From Psychrobacter sp. NG254 (lineage in GTDB: Bacteria > Pseudomonadota > Gammaproteobacteria > Pseudomonadales > Moraxellaceae), in contig NZ_JADHDA010000004.1 in assembly GCF_015277735.1 (NCBI RefSeq), forward strand, positions 62,001-126,000: a DNA stretch of 64,000 nt. The letters run 5' to 3'. The position numbers and the translations under genes were made by a program. Position 1 is the stretch's first letter. Every line of letters starts with the position of its first letter. The notes beneath the pieces are model-generated. The model searched no databases, was not told the DNA's origin, and was given only the letters and a program-made list of their open reading frames with translations. Shown in pieces: positions 52,327 to 61,436 of the stretch.

Positions 52327-52386
52327 GGATAAATTTTGCTCTCTTGCTGTGCGCTTCGCACTCCAGAGGCTTCGTAAGATTCATCC
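52327..52386. repeat. REP-like nested hairpin element, about 60 bp
   Basis: Outer arms GGATAAATTTT (52327-52337) and AAGATTCATCC (52376-52386) are complementary at 9 of 11 positions. An inner hairpin GTGCG-CTT-CGCAC lies at 52349-52361. Only one copy was seen in this window. Confidence 0.55.
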
Positions 52387-52488
52387 CAGAAGCATGGTAT
52401 TGTTTTTAAATTGAATGATTGATTCTGTAATGTTTTTCCTTAATGCACAATAAATATGGTTCGACTGAAAAGCATAAAATTCAGCCAC

Positions 52489-52527
52489 AAAAAAGCGCCT
52501 AACTACAAGTGAGTTAGGCGCTTTTTA
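52489..52527. terminator. Bidirectional terminator between radA and rlpA
   Basis: AAAAAGCGCCTAACT pairs with AGTTAGGCGCTTTTT (52512-52526) around a seven-base loop. Confidence 0.92.
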
Positions 52528-52591
52528 TGGTGTCATATTTATTTTACTCTAGCGAGGTGGCGCTCTGAGTATTTATATATTAAGCCTAGGA

Positions 52592-53206
52592 TTAAGGTCC
52601 TGAAACACGCTCAATCGCGACGTTGCCAACACCTTTGCTTGTGATGCCCAAACGTTTAGCAGCACCATAAGATAAGTCTAATACACGGTTACCATGGAAT
52701 GGACCACGATCATTTACTTTTACCACGACACTCTTACCATTAGTTTTATTGGTTACTTTTACATAGCAGTTCAACGGTAGTGAGCGATGCGCTGCTGTCA
52801 AACCGTTCATATCAAAGGTTTCACCACTGGCTGTTTTACGACCATGGAATTTACGACCATACCAAGAGGCAAGACCTGTCTGCTTAAACTTGCTCACTGA
52901 ATTAGAAGCGACTGCTGTTAGGCGTTCTAATACATCTTCATCATTACTCACTTGTGAGGTATCACTAGCGAGCAAAGAGCTATTAAGTGCAAGAGATGTC
53001 GGTTGACGAGCTGATTTTACCAAGCTAGATGCACCGTCATGTTGACGGCTAAGCTCACCCAGTACACGGTCGATATGGGAAGCGTTGTCTTGCGACATGA
53101 TCGCAAGGGAGGTTTTTGGTTCTACAGCGTTTGCATTTGTAACAACTGCAGAGCCAGCAAACAAAACTGCTGACATTGTAAGTAAACCAGATAAACGCTT
53201 ATTCAT
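52592..53206 (-). CDS. rlpA: RlpA family septal-ring lytic transglycosylase-like protein
   Basis: Exported protein with a double-psi beta-barrel that in Pseudomonas cleaves denuded glycan strands. The signal peptide ends near ANA (residue 27). The DPBB domain fills residues about 108-204: LASWYGRKFHGRKTASGE, the LTAAHRSLPLNCYVKV block, and VKVNDRGPFHGNRVLDLS with the catalytic-type Asp. There is no lipobox and no SPOR domain, so it is a short version of the family (204 residues). Residues 28-107 are Ser/Asp-rich and unassigned. Confidence 0.9.
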   Translation of the reverse strand: MNKRLSGLLTMSAVLFAGSAVVTNANAVEPKTSLAIMSQDNASHIDRVLGELSRQHDGASSLVKSARQPTSLALNSSLLASDTSQVSNDEDVLERLTAVASNSVSKFKQTGLASWYGRKFHGRKTASGETFDMNGLTAAHRSLPLNCYVKVTNKTNGKSVVVKVNDRGPFHGNRVLDLSYGAAKRLGITSKGVGNVAIERVSGP

Positions 53207-53829
53207 AAATACCTCTATAACTTATACATCAAAACCTAATGCTAAAACTTCAGATAGAATGTGACAATATTGGATCAATCCAGTAGTGGCGCAGACTTTA
53301 GAGCATTTATATTAATCTTTTATTTTTTTGGGGATTAATACAAAGGTCTCTATAGGTTTCAATCTATGATAGTGTTCATTTTATTATCACAAGCAATAGG
53401 CATAACGGCCAAAATTACTGGTGATACCCTCAAATGATCGTTAGCGACATTCATCTAATATTTTGCTTTAGAATAAAAATCGAGTACCAGTGTCACTGTA
53501 CGATTTACTGAATATGTTGTATTTATCAAGTATTCAATAAACCCGCTATCTACACTATGTAATTAATCGTCTAAAGTAATGCTTTGTTATTAAACCGTTA
53601 ATTAAGTAGTGAATTTGAAAGCGTGAAATCTACAAGATGCTAACTATACGGCCAAGCTACAACCAAAATATAATTAAGTGCAAAGTTTATTAGTGACTGT
53701 GTACGGGTTGTGTATCAATGTACAGTTAAAAGAGGTTAACGCAATTTTTTGTAAAAAACAAGGAATAAAATATTTCAGCTAGGATTGACAATCACTAGAG
53801 GATAAGTAGTTTATCTTCGATAAAATTAA

Positions 53830-53862
53830 GACATAAGCAATTAAATAACAATTACTTATGTC
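53830..53862. repeat. Imperfect 13-bp inverted repeat
   Basis: GACATAAGCAATT and AATTACTTATGTC match at 12 of 13 positions around a seven-base loop. There is no adjacent T run and its role is unknown. Confidence 0.5.
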
Positions 53863-53989
53863 AGCTTTGTGACTACAATGAGAGTGATGCGTAAGGCAGA
53901 TTATGTAGTATTTGTTAAAAGTAACAAGATATGAATGAGATGAATGTGGTTCAAATTCTATTCTGACTCAGAATTTTCACAGGCTATTT

Positions 53990-54054
53990 TAGGGCACATA
54001 AGGAACAATATTGGAGCAAAGTTCTTGCTCAGGGAGGCTTTATAATGTGCCCTA
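53990..54054 (-). other. Nested stem-loop downstream of rodA, possible structured RNA
   Basis: Perfect 10-bp outer arms TAGGGCACAT (53990-53999) and ATGTGCCCTA (54045-54054) enclose an inner hairpin GAGCAA-AGTTC-TTGCTC. A further CCCTA/TAGGG pair (54050-54062) overlaps the outer stem, giving two alternative folds. It lies nine bases past the rodA stop in its 3' untranslated region. Confidence 0.5.
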
Positions 54055-54062
54055 ATATAGGG

Positions 54063-55205
54063 TCAGCCCGATTTATGGGTGTGAATAGACATGAGCAAAC
54101 CAAACCCTGCCATGAGCGTCACGATAGCAGTACCACCATAGCTAATGAACGGTAATGGAACACCAACCACAGGCAAAATACCACCAACCATCCCAACATT
54201 GACAAAGATGTAAACGAAGAAAGACATAGAAATTGCGCCTGCCAATAATCTGCTATAAATATCAGGATGCGTGATCGCAATATATAATGCACGTGTCAGC
54301 AGACAAGAATAAATAAACATGAGAAGCATCACGCCAAATAGACCGAACTCTTCGGAAAAAGCGGCAATAATAAAATCGGTATGACCTTCTGGTAAAAAAT
54401 GAAGATGTGACTGTGTGCCTTCCAAATACCCTTTACCCGTTAATCCGCCTGATCCAATGGCAGTTTTTGACTGAATGATATTCCACCCAGCACCTTGTAT
54501 ATCAGCTTCGGGGTTGAGTAGGGTAAGAACGCGCGTACGCTGATAGTCATGCAATAAAAAATTCCATGCAAAAGCGACAAAAGGTATTGCTAAAATGACA
54601 GCAGCAGAAATCAAACGCCAAGACAGTCCTGCCAAAAATAAGACGAACATGCCGCTCGCAGCGACCAGTAATGAGGTACCAAGATCTGGTTCTTTGGCAA
54701 TCAATAATACGGGTACGACAATCAATGCCAAAGTGATCGCGATACTAGAGGCTGATGGCGGCAAATCACGCTTTGACAAAAACCAAGCACACATCATTGG
54801 CATACCAAGCTTCATAAATTCTGAGGGTTGGACGCTACCGAATCCAGGTAAATTGATCCAGCGCTGAGCCCCCATACGCACTTCACCAATGATGTCGACC
54901 AATATCAACAAGATAAGTCCTAGCACATAAAATATGGGCGTAAAGCTACGATAAAGGCTTGGCGGTATCTGTGCCATGATGAACATAACGACAAATGCCA
55001 CACCATAGCTGACCATCTGACGTATGACCATGCCAATATCTTGACTAGCGGCACTGTATAAAATGGTCAAACCAATGCAACAAACGGTCAGCAGGAGTAG
55101 GGTTAACCATGGATCAATATGGATACGTTGCCAGAGTGTTGGCGCATGACCTTGGCCTAAGTGATGGCTTTGGCGTGAAAAACGATATTGCGGGTTAGAT
55201 GACAT
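54063..55205 (-). CDS. rodA: Rod-shape peptidoglycan glycosyltransferase RodA
   Basis: SEDS-family polymerase that builds the lateral cell wall with a class B PBP. It has 380 residues and about ten membrane helices. Family blocks: the MGAQRWINLPGFGSVQPSE region near 109, AKEPDLGTSLL near 170, GYLEGTQSHLHFLPEGHTD near 258 (loop with the conserved Asp) and the C-terminal GVPLPFISYGGTA near 345. The partner mrdA (PBP2) is not adjacent here. ORF start ATG at 55205 has only a weak Shine-Dalgarno sequence. Confidence 0.94.
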   Translation of the reverse strand: MSSNPQYRFSRQSHHLGQGHAPTLWQRIHIDPWLTLLLLTVCCIGLTILYSAASQDIGMVIRQMVSYGVAFVVMFIMAQIPPSLYRSFTPIFYVLGLILLILVDIIGEVRMGAQRWINLPGFGSVQPSEFMKLGMPMMCAWFLSKRDLPPSASSIAITLALIVVPVLLIAKEPDLGTSLLVAASGMFVLFLAGLSWRLISAAVILAIPFVAFAWNFLLHDYQRTRVLTLLNPEADIQGAGWNIIQSKTAIGSGGLTGKGYLEGTQSHLHFLPEGHTDFIIAAFSEEFGLFGVMLLMFIYSCLLTRALYIAITHPDIYSRLLAGAISMSFFVYIFVNVGMVGGILPVVGVPLPFISYGGTAIVTLMAGFGLLMSIHTHKSG

Positions 55206-55504
55206 AGGCAGAGTTTGGCTGGCAGTTGGTGTAAGAGAAGCGCGCGATCTGAAAATTCGGTATCAATGAGCGTATCATGCAAATACCATCAGAAATTAGA
55301 AGGCTACAATGAGTCAAATAAAAGTGCACAGACAATAAAATAAGCAGATGGTTCACGCTCAGGTAATAAAGTCACATAATTATAACCATAATGAGGATAA
55401 GTGTTAATTACGAATATTAGGCCTCTGATTATAGGCGATAGTTTAGCCTGCTTGATAAAAATTTGATAGTATCGATAAAACGTTTTTAGCGGTAGTCTCT
55501 TGCA

Positions 55505-56464
55505 ATGATAAAGTCAAAAATCCATGCCCGTAGGTACATCACTCAGCCTATTATCACATTCGTTGTGTGCGCGAGCAGTATCTCTGCTCATGCTGATCTC
55601 GTCAGTGACCATACTGAACGCCGTATTCAAATACGTCAAGGCAGTAATGCTTATATTAGCTCACCGAGTAACTCCTCAAATCCACGCTCTGCGGCCACTA
55701 CACTGAGCGACACAAATACTGCTAGTGGCGATAGTATGCAAAGCTTAATTGTGCAAAAACAGCGCGATTTTGAGTTGGATGCTCGTTTGTCTATCGAAGA
55801 GAGTAAGCGTGTCAACGTCGTGAGACGAACACCTACTTATAACACGGTCTATAGTAATAATGGCAGCTACAGTACGCCAAATAATACCTATAACCGTACT
55901 CAGAACAATGCTATGGATATGAACTTTACCGCATGGCTCAACAGTAATAGCTACCGTGCTCAGCAAGTCTCAGAATATCAGCGTTATCTCGGATCACGAA
56001 TTGGGGCACAGAACGTACCACCGCTGGAGCAATTATTGAGCACTGCGCGCAGTTGGGATAAGTGTGGTTACGAGCCATATCAGTTACCACCGCAAGAGCT
56101 GTGGCAGAATGTTGTACCCACTTTACGCTTGTATAGCGAACTCAAAAACCAAGGAATTTTGCCACTGAGCAGTGAGATACGCTCAGTATATCGCAGTCCT
56201 GGACTCAATCAGTGTGCAGGCGGCGCTGATAGTAGTAAACATATGAATGCAAGTGCGATAGATATTTGGGTGCCAGAGTACGAAGACAACTCATGGCGTC
56301 TGAGCACGATGCAAGACGGTCTATGTCAATTTTGGCAATATCAAGGACAGCCTTATAATTTTGGCCTAGGTCTATATGCGACGGGTGCCATTCATCTAGA
56401 CACGGACGGCTATCGTAAATGGGGTTTTAATCATGCCAGTAGTAGCTCTTCTTGCCGCTACTAG
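55505..56464 (+). CDS. M15-type D,D-peptidase-like exported protein
   Basis: Predicted periplasmic cell-wall peptidase or binding protein, 319 residues. The signal peptide ends near AHA (residue 30). Residues 31-130 are low-complexity Ser/Asn/Thr. The C-terminal domain resembles the M15A fold: SEIRSVYRSPGLNQCAGGADSSKHMNA (from residue about 220) contains the SxHxxxxAID zinc motif with His and Asp, and AIHLDT near 298 gives the second His pair. The order R-S-x-Y-R...H...D...H is as in peptidase M15A. Not linked to other wall genes except rodA, which is divergent about 300 bp away. Catalytic activity is inferred. Confidence 0.78.
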   Translation: MIKSKIHARRYITQPIITFVVCASSISAHADLVSDHTERRIQIRQGSNAYISSPSNSSNPRSAATTLSDTNTASGDSMQSLIVQKQRDFELDARLSIEESKRVNVVRRTPTYNTVYSNNGSYSTPNNTYNRTQNNAMDMNFTAWLNSNSYRAQQVSEYQRYLGSRIGAQNVPPLEQLLSTARSWDKCGYEPYQLPPQELWQNVVPTLRLYSELKNQGILPLSSEIRSVYRSPGLNQCAGGADSSKHMNASAIDIWVPEYEDNSWRLSTMQDGLCQFWQYQGQPYNFGLGLYATGAIHLDTDGYRKWGFNHASSSSSCRY

Positions 56465-56895
56465 ACCGACTATCGTCAATTCTCTATAAATTAGATACGA
56501 TGTCAGTCTCGCTTAGTCTACTATCTGTAGTACTTTCACCCGGCTTCCTTGTATTTAAATTATATTGAACCGACTATCGTCAATCAATCTAAGTAGCAAG
56601 TAGGCAGTGGCTTAGCAAGCGAGTAGATACTTGGTAAATGAAAATAATTTGATCAAAATCAAGGTGGCAACAGCTAAGTATTAGGCATTCATATAAATGC
56701 CATATTTTGAATATAATATACCTACCTACTTGATAATGGTTAAAAAAAAGGTAAAATACAGAGTTGAACACACAAGTTCACTGAAAATTTGTTTAGAATT
56801 ATAAAAGTGTGCTTTAATATCCTAAGATCATTCTTTACCTTTGTATCCTTGACGTACGTAAAGGAATATGTCCACGTTTATGGTAAGCGAAATCT
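56465..56895. other. Intergenic region between the M15 peptidase and lipoprotein genes, 431 bp
   Basis: It contains repeat copy B (56471-56578) directly after the peptidase stop, then an AT-rich promoter region. No gene. Confidence 0.6.
56471..56578 (-). repeat. 108-bp dispersed repeat with inverted ends, copy B
   Basis: Reverse-oriented relative to copy A (7957-8064) and of identical length. The shared core includes AGTACTACA, TAGTAGACTAAGCGAG and ATACAAGGAAG. It lies nine bases after the peptidase stop. A 16-bp direct repeat ACCGACTATCGTCAAT is found at both its edges (about 56466-56481 and 56570-56585). Confidence 0.85.
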
Positions 56896-57477
56896 ATGAA
56901 AAATTATCATTTGGTCCGATACAGCAAGCGAGATAAAATCCCCCGACATCTGCCGCGTTCACATGCCATAAACAGTGCGTTGCTAGGAGCGGCATTTTTG
57001 TCTATGCTATTCATGAGTGGCTGTAGCTCAGAGGCATCTACTGATAACAGTGCCCTAGTCACAGACCCTTCCATTCAACATTTAGACGCAAACATACAGA
57101 GCTCTGCCAATATAGAAGAAAGCATCAAAAATTCTTATGCTCGTTTGGCCTCAAAACGCTCTGATGTCTGTCCAAAATTGCTACAAGATGAGCAAAGAAG
57201 TCAAACGATTGAGCGTATCTCTGAAGTCATGGTAAATGATTACTGTGATTATTTTTTATATCCAGAAGAGGGTCAAGAGCTTTCTGTCAAAGTTGATAAT
57301 AATCAAATAGAAACATTGCTCATCGTACCGACGCTGCATAATTTTGCCAATGGCAATTATCAGGTAACGTCATATGATAAGCATGTCGTTCGACTGAGCT
57401 ACAACGGTGCAACGCACAAGCCTGAATCACTTACCTATAATGTTGCTATCAAGTTATCTGATAAACAGTATTTATAA
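56896..57477 (+). CDS. Hypothetical lipoprotein, 193 residues
   Basis: Unknown function. An N-terminal basic stretch of about 30 residues (many Arg and Lys) precedes a hydrophobic core and the lipobox MSGC near 43, unusually long for a lipoprotein signal; a start at a later codon is possible, for example the ATG near 57004 (MLFMSGC), though that would leave too short a signal. The mature part is polar, with two Cys (near 92 and 113) that could form a disulfide and a C-terminal beta-rich half (YQVTSYDKHVVRLSY). No family is recognised. Confidence 0.55.
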   Translation: MKNYHLVRYSKRDKIPRHLPRSHAINSALLGAAFLSMLFMSGCSSEASTDNSALVTDPSIQHLDANIQSSANIEESIKNSYARLASKRSDVCPKLLQDEQRSQTIERISEVMVNDYCDYFLYPEEGQELSVKVDNNQIETLLIVPTLHNFANGNYQVTSYDKHVVRLSYNGATHKPESLTYNVAIKLSDKQYL

Positions 57478-57668
57478 TAGTAGCCATTGTCTTTAGTGGT
57501 CAACTAAAAGACAGTGACTTGAAAACGCCTGATAGCCTATGACTGACAAATATCATAATGTATCAAATGTGCCAATGATGATCAGCGTCAGCATCAATAT
57601 TGTGAACAGTATGACTTACTGACACTTATCCTGCATCGAGTTGGTTTACGATACCCTGTATTATTGAT

Positions 57669-59249
57669 TTATTGTTTGTTTGAATTTTTTGCCGACGTCT
57701 TTTTTGTCCAAGGATCTTCTTGACCCACGGTCACAATCAAAAAATTATCAGGCTGTAGCGTACTGCGCAGGGTATTATTAACCCCTGTAAGCGTGACTTG
57801 ATCGATACGATCAGTATAATCTGCCAGATAGCTGCTAGGCAGCTGATAAAAATTCATCATTGCCAGTAGCCCATTGATTCCTGCATTACTCGAAAACCCC
57901 ATCGGAAAGCTATTTTTAAGATTGTCTGTCGTCAGGCGCATCTCATCTTTGGTGATACCAGTTGCTAACGTTTTATCGATGACGTCTAAGCTGGCATCGA
58001 TGGCCGCGCGCGCTTTATCATTGCGTGTCGAGAACCCAATTTGATAAGGGCCTCGCGCCAACATCGGGCTCATTGAACCTGAAATCCCATAGGTATATCC
58101 CAAGTTCTGTCTAATTTCAGTCATTAATCGAGCATTGAAGTCACTACCTGCCATCACTTCATTACCCACTGCAAAGTTGGTCTGCTGCTGCTGAGCGATT
58201 GGGTCAGTCGCTCGCTGACTGCCCAATTGTCCCATCAGTACGGTAGTCTGAGTGCTTGGAAATGGGATATGGATATGTTTTGCTTGGGTTAATGGTGCAG
58301 GCTCAGGTAATTTGGCAGCTATTTGACCCGCAGGCAGTTGATCAGTGATGTCTTCAGCCATTTTTTTCGCTTGCTGCAATGTCAGATTACCAGTCATAGA
58401 GAGTGAAGCATTGGCTGCAACCAAATAGCGATTCTTAAAATCTATCAGGTGTTGCTGCTCAATAGTAGGGATGCTCTCTAGTGTGCCGACGGATGGATGC
58501 GCATAAGGATGGCTGCCATATAAAGCATTGTCAAAAGCAATGCTGGCAAGGCTGTTAGGGTCTTGTTTTTGCTGCTGTAAGCCGACCAGTAACCTTGCTT
58601 TATTACGGGCTAGCACCTCATTGTTGAATGCAGGTTCATTCACCATTTGGGTCATTAAATCAATAGCAGGTAATAGATGTTTGTCATCAGACAGACTGCG
58701 TAGGGAGACGATAAACATGTCTTTGTACGCGTTACTGCTTAGGTTGATGCCTAATGTTTCAACGGCACGAGTGAATGCATTTTCATCTAGGCTCTTTGAG
58801 CCTTGTTCAAGCATGGTCGCGGTCATATTGGCAATACCAAAACCGTCTTTTCTAATGCTATCGTCGCGCGCGCTACCAGCATTAAAGCGCAGATCAATAT
58901 CAACAATCGGCAGCGCCGTGGTCTGTACAAAAAGTACGGTGACGCCAGCCTTGGTTTTAAAGGATTGAATGTTTGGCACCGTGACTTTTAAAGGCTTGCT
59001 ATCATCAATGCTGGTCAGTGTAGCTAGGGCAGCAATGGGCGCACTCGTATCGACGATGGAAGGCGCACGAGCGTCTTCAGCGCTAGCAATGTCTGCTTGA
59101 GCCGTATTCATAGATAAACTCAAGGCAAAAAAGACACCAGTACTAAGGACAGATAACTTTTTAAAGGAGATGGTGCTGTTTTTTTGGGTCAGTCGGGCAA
59201 CATTTGAAGCGGCTGATCTTGTTTGCACACCATATTGATTCTGAGTCAT
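57669..59249 (-). CDS. M16 peptidase family protein without zinc motif
   Basis: Exported M16-family protein, 526 residues. The signal peptide core is near residues 32-52 (FFALSLSMNTAQA). It keeps the M16 fold blocks: LPIVDIDLRFNAGSARD near 84, YGSHPYAHPSVGT near 228 and GYTYGISGSMSP near 379. At the usual HxxEH position it reads ANMTATMLEQG, so the zinc ligands are missing. It lies 67 bp downstream of a catalytic M16 gene. Such active/inactive pairs are known to form one heteromeric peptidase, so this is likely the partner subunit. Confidence 0.88.
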   Translation of the reverse strand: MTQNQYGVQTRSAASNVARLTQKNSTISFKKLSVLSTGVFFALSLSMNTAQADIASAEDARAPSIVDTSAPIAALATLTSIDDSKPLKVTVPNIQSFKTKAGVTVLFVQTTALPIVDIDLRFNAGSARDDSIRKDGFGIANMTATMLEQGSKSLDENAFTRAVETLGINLSSNAYKDMFIVSLRSLSDDKHLLPAIDLMTQMVNEPAFNNEVLARNKARLLVGLQQQKQDPNSLASIAFDNALYGSHPYAHPSVGTLESIPTIEQQHLIDFKNRYLVAANASLSMTGNLTLQQAKKMAEDITDQLPAGQIAAKLPEPAPLTQAKHIHIPFPSTQTTVLMGQLGSQRATDPIAQQQQTNFAVGNEVMAGSDFNARLMTEIRQNLGYTYGISGSMSPMLARGPYQIGFSTRNDKARAAIDASLDVIDKTLATGITKDEMRLTTDNLKNSFPMGFSSNAGINGLLAMMNFYQLPSSYLADYTDRIDQVTLTGVNNTLRSTLQPDNFLIVTVGQEDPWTKKTSAKNSNKQ

Positions 59250-59316
59250 GATTTTCTTCTTATTGAGAATGCGGTTTTATCGTCATTTTTATTAGACGTC
59301 TGATAATAGATGACAG

Positions 59317-60819
59317 CTATTTTACTTTTGCTGTGTTTTCTTTGGGCGGCACGATATGCATCACCGTCAAGTTATCTTTAACCAAGTATTTTTTGCTAGC
59401 GGATTGAATGTCAGCCACACTGATATCATCGAGTTTGGTCGGTAGCGTCGCAAGTAGCCTATCATCTAGACCGATAGATTGTAATGAGCCAATCATGCGG
59501 GCTTGTCCTTCCATGCTGTCTTGCGCATAGACCAGACCCGTGACCGCGTTGGTTTTCGCACGGCTGATTTCGTCTGCGGCAATAGGATCTGTTTTAAGTT
59601 TCTCTATCTCTAACGTGATGGCTTGTTGTGCTTGTTCTAAGCTGACACCTTCTCGCGGTGTTGCTTGAATCAAAAACAGCCCATCGCCACGATCAAGCAA
59701 GTCATAAGAAGTACCAACGGTCGTTAGTAGGCCTTGCTCACGTATCAGGCGACTCTCTAAGCGTGCAGCTAGCCCACCATCGAGTACGTCTTGCGCCAAC
59801 GACAGGGCATACGCTTGTTTCGTATCATTGGCTCCCGCCGTGATAAGGCTCGGTACGTTGTAACCCATAAGTAAAACAGGCACCTGTACCGCTTGTTCCG
59901 AGTCTACTTTTTGATAACCGCGAAAGCCTTTTTGACTGACAGCGGCACGTTTGGGTAGGTTGCTTGGCGCAAGCTCACCGAAGTAACGTTTGACTTGAGT
60001 TAATACTTCTTCAGGTTGTACATCACCTACGATCACCAAGGTGGCATTGTTTGGCGCATACCATGTTTTGTACCAGTCCTTTAAGTCTGGCAGCGTGATG
60101 GATTGCAGCTCGTTCATAGGTCCGATGACAGACTCGCCTTTTGGACTGTTAGGCAGTGCGAGTAATCGAAATGACTCATAGGCTTTGGCGAGAGGGTTAT
60201 CGTCTGTACGTTGACGACGTTCCTCCATAACGACTTGGTGTTCTTTGGCAAATTCTTTATCATTAAAGATAAGGTTTTTCATGCGATCTGCCTCAAGCTC
60301 TAGTGCTAGAGGCATTCGATTGGCTGGGAATAGCTCGTAGTAACCAGTATAGTCATAACTGGTAAACGCGTTGTTTACTCCGCCAAATTTAGCAATAAGC
60401 CGCTCATAATCATCGCTTGATACATTCGTCGTACCCTTGAACATCATATGCTCGAGCAAGTGAGATATGCCCCCTTTATCAAGTGGCTCATCTGCTGAAC
60501 CTACCCGATACCAGATCTGGGTCATGGCGACTGGGGCACGGTGATCTTCTTTTATGACGATTTTTAGACCATTTTCTAACTGATATTCATGTCGACCCGA
60601 CATATCCATTGCCAATGCTGATGGCTGAGCCTCTGCGCTTGTGCTGTGTTCATCCAAAATATTTTTAGTCGATGCCTCTACCACTGTGCTTTTAGCTGCC
60701 ATAGCAGAATGAGACTGTTTCGTGGTCGTCGTGGTCTGACAGGCGCTAAGAGTGGTGGCTAATGCTAAGGCATAGGCAATGCGTAAGGGAGTAGCATAGA
60801 GTGGTAAGGACAATGACAT
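59317..60819 (-). CDS. M16 zinc peptidase, lipoprotein-type
   Basis: Predicted envelope zinc metalloprotease, 500 residues. The signal ends in the lipobox LSAC near residue 27. The catalytic inverted zinc motif is HLLEHMMFKGT near 126 (HxxEH), with the distal Glu about 75 residues later in HQVVMEERRQRTDDNP (EERRxRxxxxP block). GYYELFPANRMPLALELEADRM near 160 and RESRLIREQGL-type segments are typical. It is upstream of the non-catalytic M16 partner, and a 50-residue lipoprotein gene precedes it by 58 bp. The substrate is unknown; PqqL/processing-peptidase-like roles are possible. Confidence 0.92.
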   Translation of the reverse strand: MSLSLPLYATPLRIAYALALATTLSACQTTTTTKQSHSAMAAKSTVVEASTKNILDEHSTSAEAQPSALAMDMSGRHEYQLENGLKIVIKEDHRAPVAMTQIWYRVGSADEPLDKGGISHLLEHMMFKGTTNVSSDDYERLIAKFGGVNNAFTSYDYTGYYELFPANRMPLALELEADRMKNLIFNDKEFAKEHQVVMEERRQRTDDNPLAKAYESFRLLALPNSPKGESVIGPMNELQSITLPDLKDWYKTWYAPNNATLVIVGDVQPEEVLTQVKRYFGELAPSNLPKRAAVSQKGFRGYQKVDSEQAVQVPVLLMGYNVPSLITAGANDTKQAYALSLAQDVLDGGLAARLESRLIREQGLLTTVGTSYDLLDRGDGLFLIQATPREGVSLEQAQQAITLEIEKLKTDPIAADEISRAKTNAVTGLVYAQDSMEGQARMIGSLQSIGLDDRLLATLPTKLDDISVADIQSASKKYLVKDNLTVMHIVPPKENTAKVK

Positions 60820-60877
60820 GGTATGGTCTGCTTATATAAACAATGACTGAAAATATTGACGATAGCAATAAAAGGTA

Positions 60878-61030
60878 TTACAAAGAGGTTTGCGCGCCAA
60901 CCAAGACACTAGCGGTCGGTCTAAACTCTTGCGTGGTACTGCAACCGGTTGTAAACAGAACAATCGCTGTTAGTAGCATAGGCATACTAATCGCGGTAAG
61001 TCTTTTGCTATGGCTTGATAATACTTTCAT
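60878..61030 (-). CDS. Small lipoprotein, 50 residues
   Basis: A short minus-strand gene opposite a spurious plus-strand frame. It begins MKVLSSHSKRLTAI, has a hydrophobic core MLLTAIVLF and the lipobox TTGC with Cys30, leaving a mature peptide of only 21 residues (STTQEFRPT then ASVLVGAQTSL). AGGAATCACCC gives a good Shine-Dalgarno spacing to the ATG at 61030. It precedes the two M16 peptidase genes on the same strand by 58 bp, so it may be the first gene of their operon. I do not recognise a named family. Confidence 0.72.
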   Translation of the reverse strand: MKVLSSHSKRLTAISMPMLLTAIVLFTTGCSTTQEFRPTASVLVGAQTSL

Positions 61031-61176
61031 GGGTGATTCCTAATAATTTTTATAAATATAGCTTCATAGATTAAGTTAAGTTCAGTCTATTGCGGGTCAG
61101 ATTTTTGTGTCCAAACCTTAAGCAAGACTTTCTCAAATCGTTTAGAAATTTTTTGAGCGGACAAATTTTGATGCTA

Positions 61177-61346
61177 AGGCATGTCCTCAATTCAACCGAT
61201 GGTCATCTAAATGGATTAAAAATGGCTAAATTTTGCCAAGCGGCGTCAAATAGCTGGCTAATATCTCGATATTATCTGCGCTATTTTCCTTGTTTGACTG
61301 CAATTTATCTCATTTTTATCACCATTTTTAAAATGAGGACGCGCCC
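61177..61346 (+). repeat. 170-bp TA-flanked miniature element, copy 2
   Basis: It begins AGGCATGTCCTCAATT and ends AATGAGGACGCGCCC, with TA on both sides (61175-61176 and 61347-61348). It is the same length and orientation as copy 1 at 40586-40755, and long stretches are identical (for example TATCTCGATATTATCTGCGC). No complete ORF. Confidence 0.85.
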
Positions 61347-61405
61347 TAGTCTATAATGGTAGGGGCTGAGCACGACTTGAATTATGCTAAAATGGGCTAA
61401 AACGA

Positions 61406-61436
61406 ATTGTCATGTCACCGGAAAACTCATGACAAT
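61406..61436 (+). repeat. 9-bp inverted repeat in the ftsY leader
   Basis: ATTGTCATG (61406-61414) and CATGACAAT (61428-61436) are perfect inverted copies 13 bases apart, just after a candidate -10 element. It is an operator or leader hairpin candidate. Confidence 0.5.

Larger units (their letters stand above)
52283..52591. other. Intergenic region between radA and rlpA, 309 bp
   Basis: Convergent spacer with a nested hairpin element (52327-52386) and a bidirectional terminator (52489-52526). No gene. Confidence 0.6.
53207..54062. other. Large intergenic region between rlpA and rodA, 856 bp
   Basis: The longest gene-free stretch in the window, AT-rich. No ORF with a ribosome site was found on either strand. 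It contains an imperfect 13-bp inverted repeat (53830-53862) and a nested stem-loop (53990-54054) immediately after the rodA stop. The rlpA-proximal 200 bases should carry the rlpA promoter. Confidence 0.6.

Noticed and set aside
53945..53962. GGTTCAAATTC string resembling a tRNA T-loop
   Set aside because: No acceptor, D or anticodon stems could be fitted around it.
60843..61043. Plus-strand 66-codon frame
   Set aside because: It lacks a ribosome site and is the complement of a lipoprotein gene on the minus strand that has a lipobox and a good Shine-Dalgarno sequence.
61090..61356. 88-codon frame covering the second 170-bp repeat
   Set aside because: The matching frame in copy 1 is broken and carries a different upstream part; the repeat looks non-coding.
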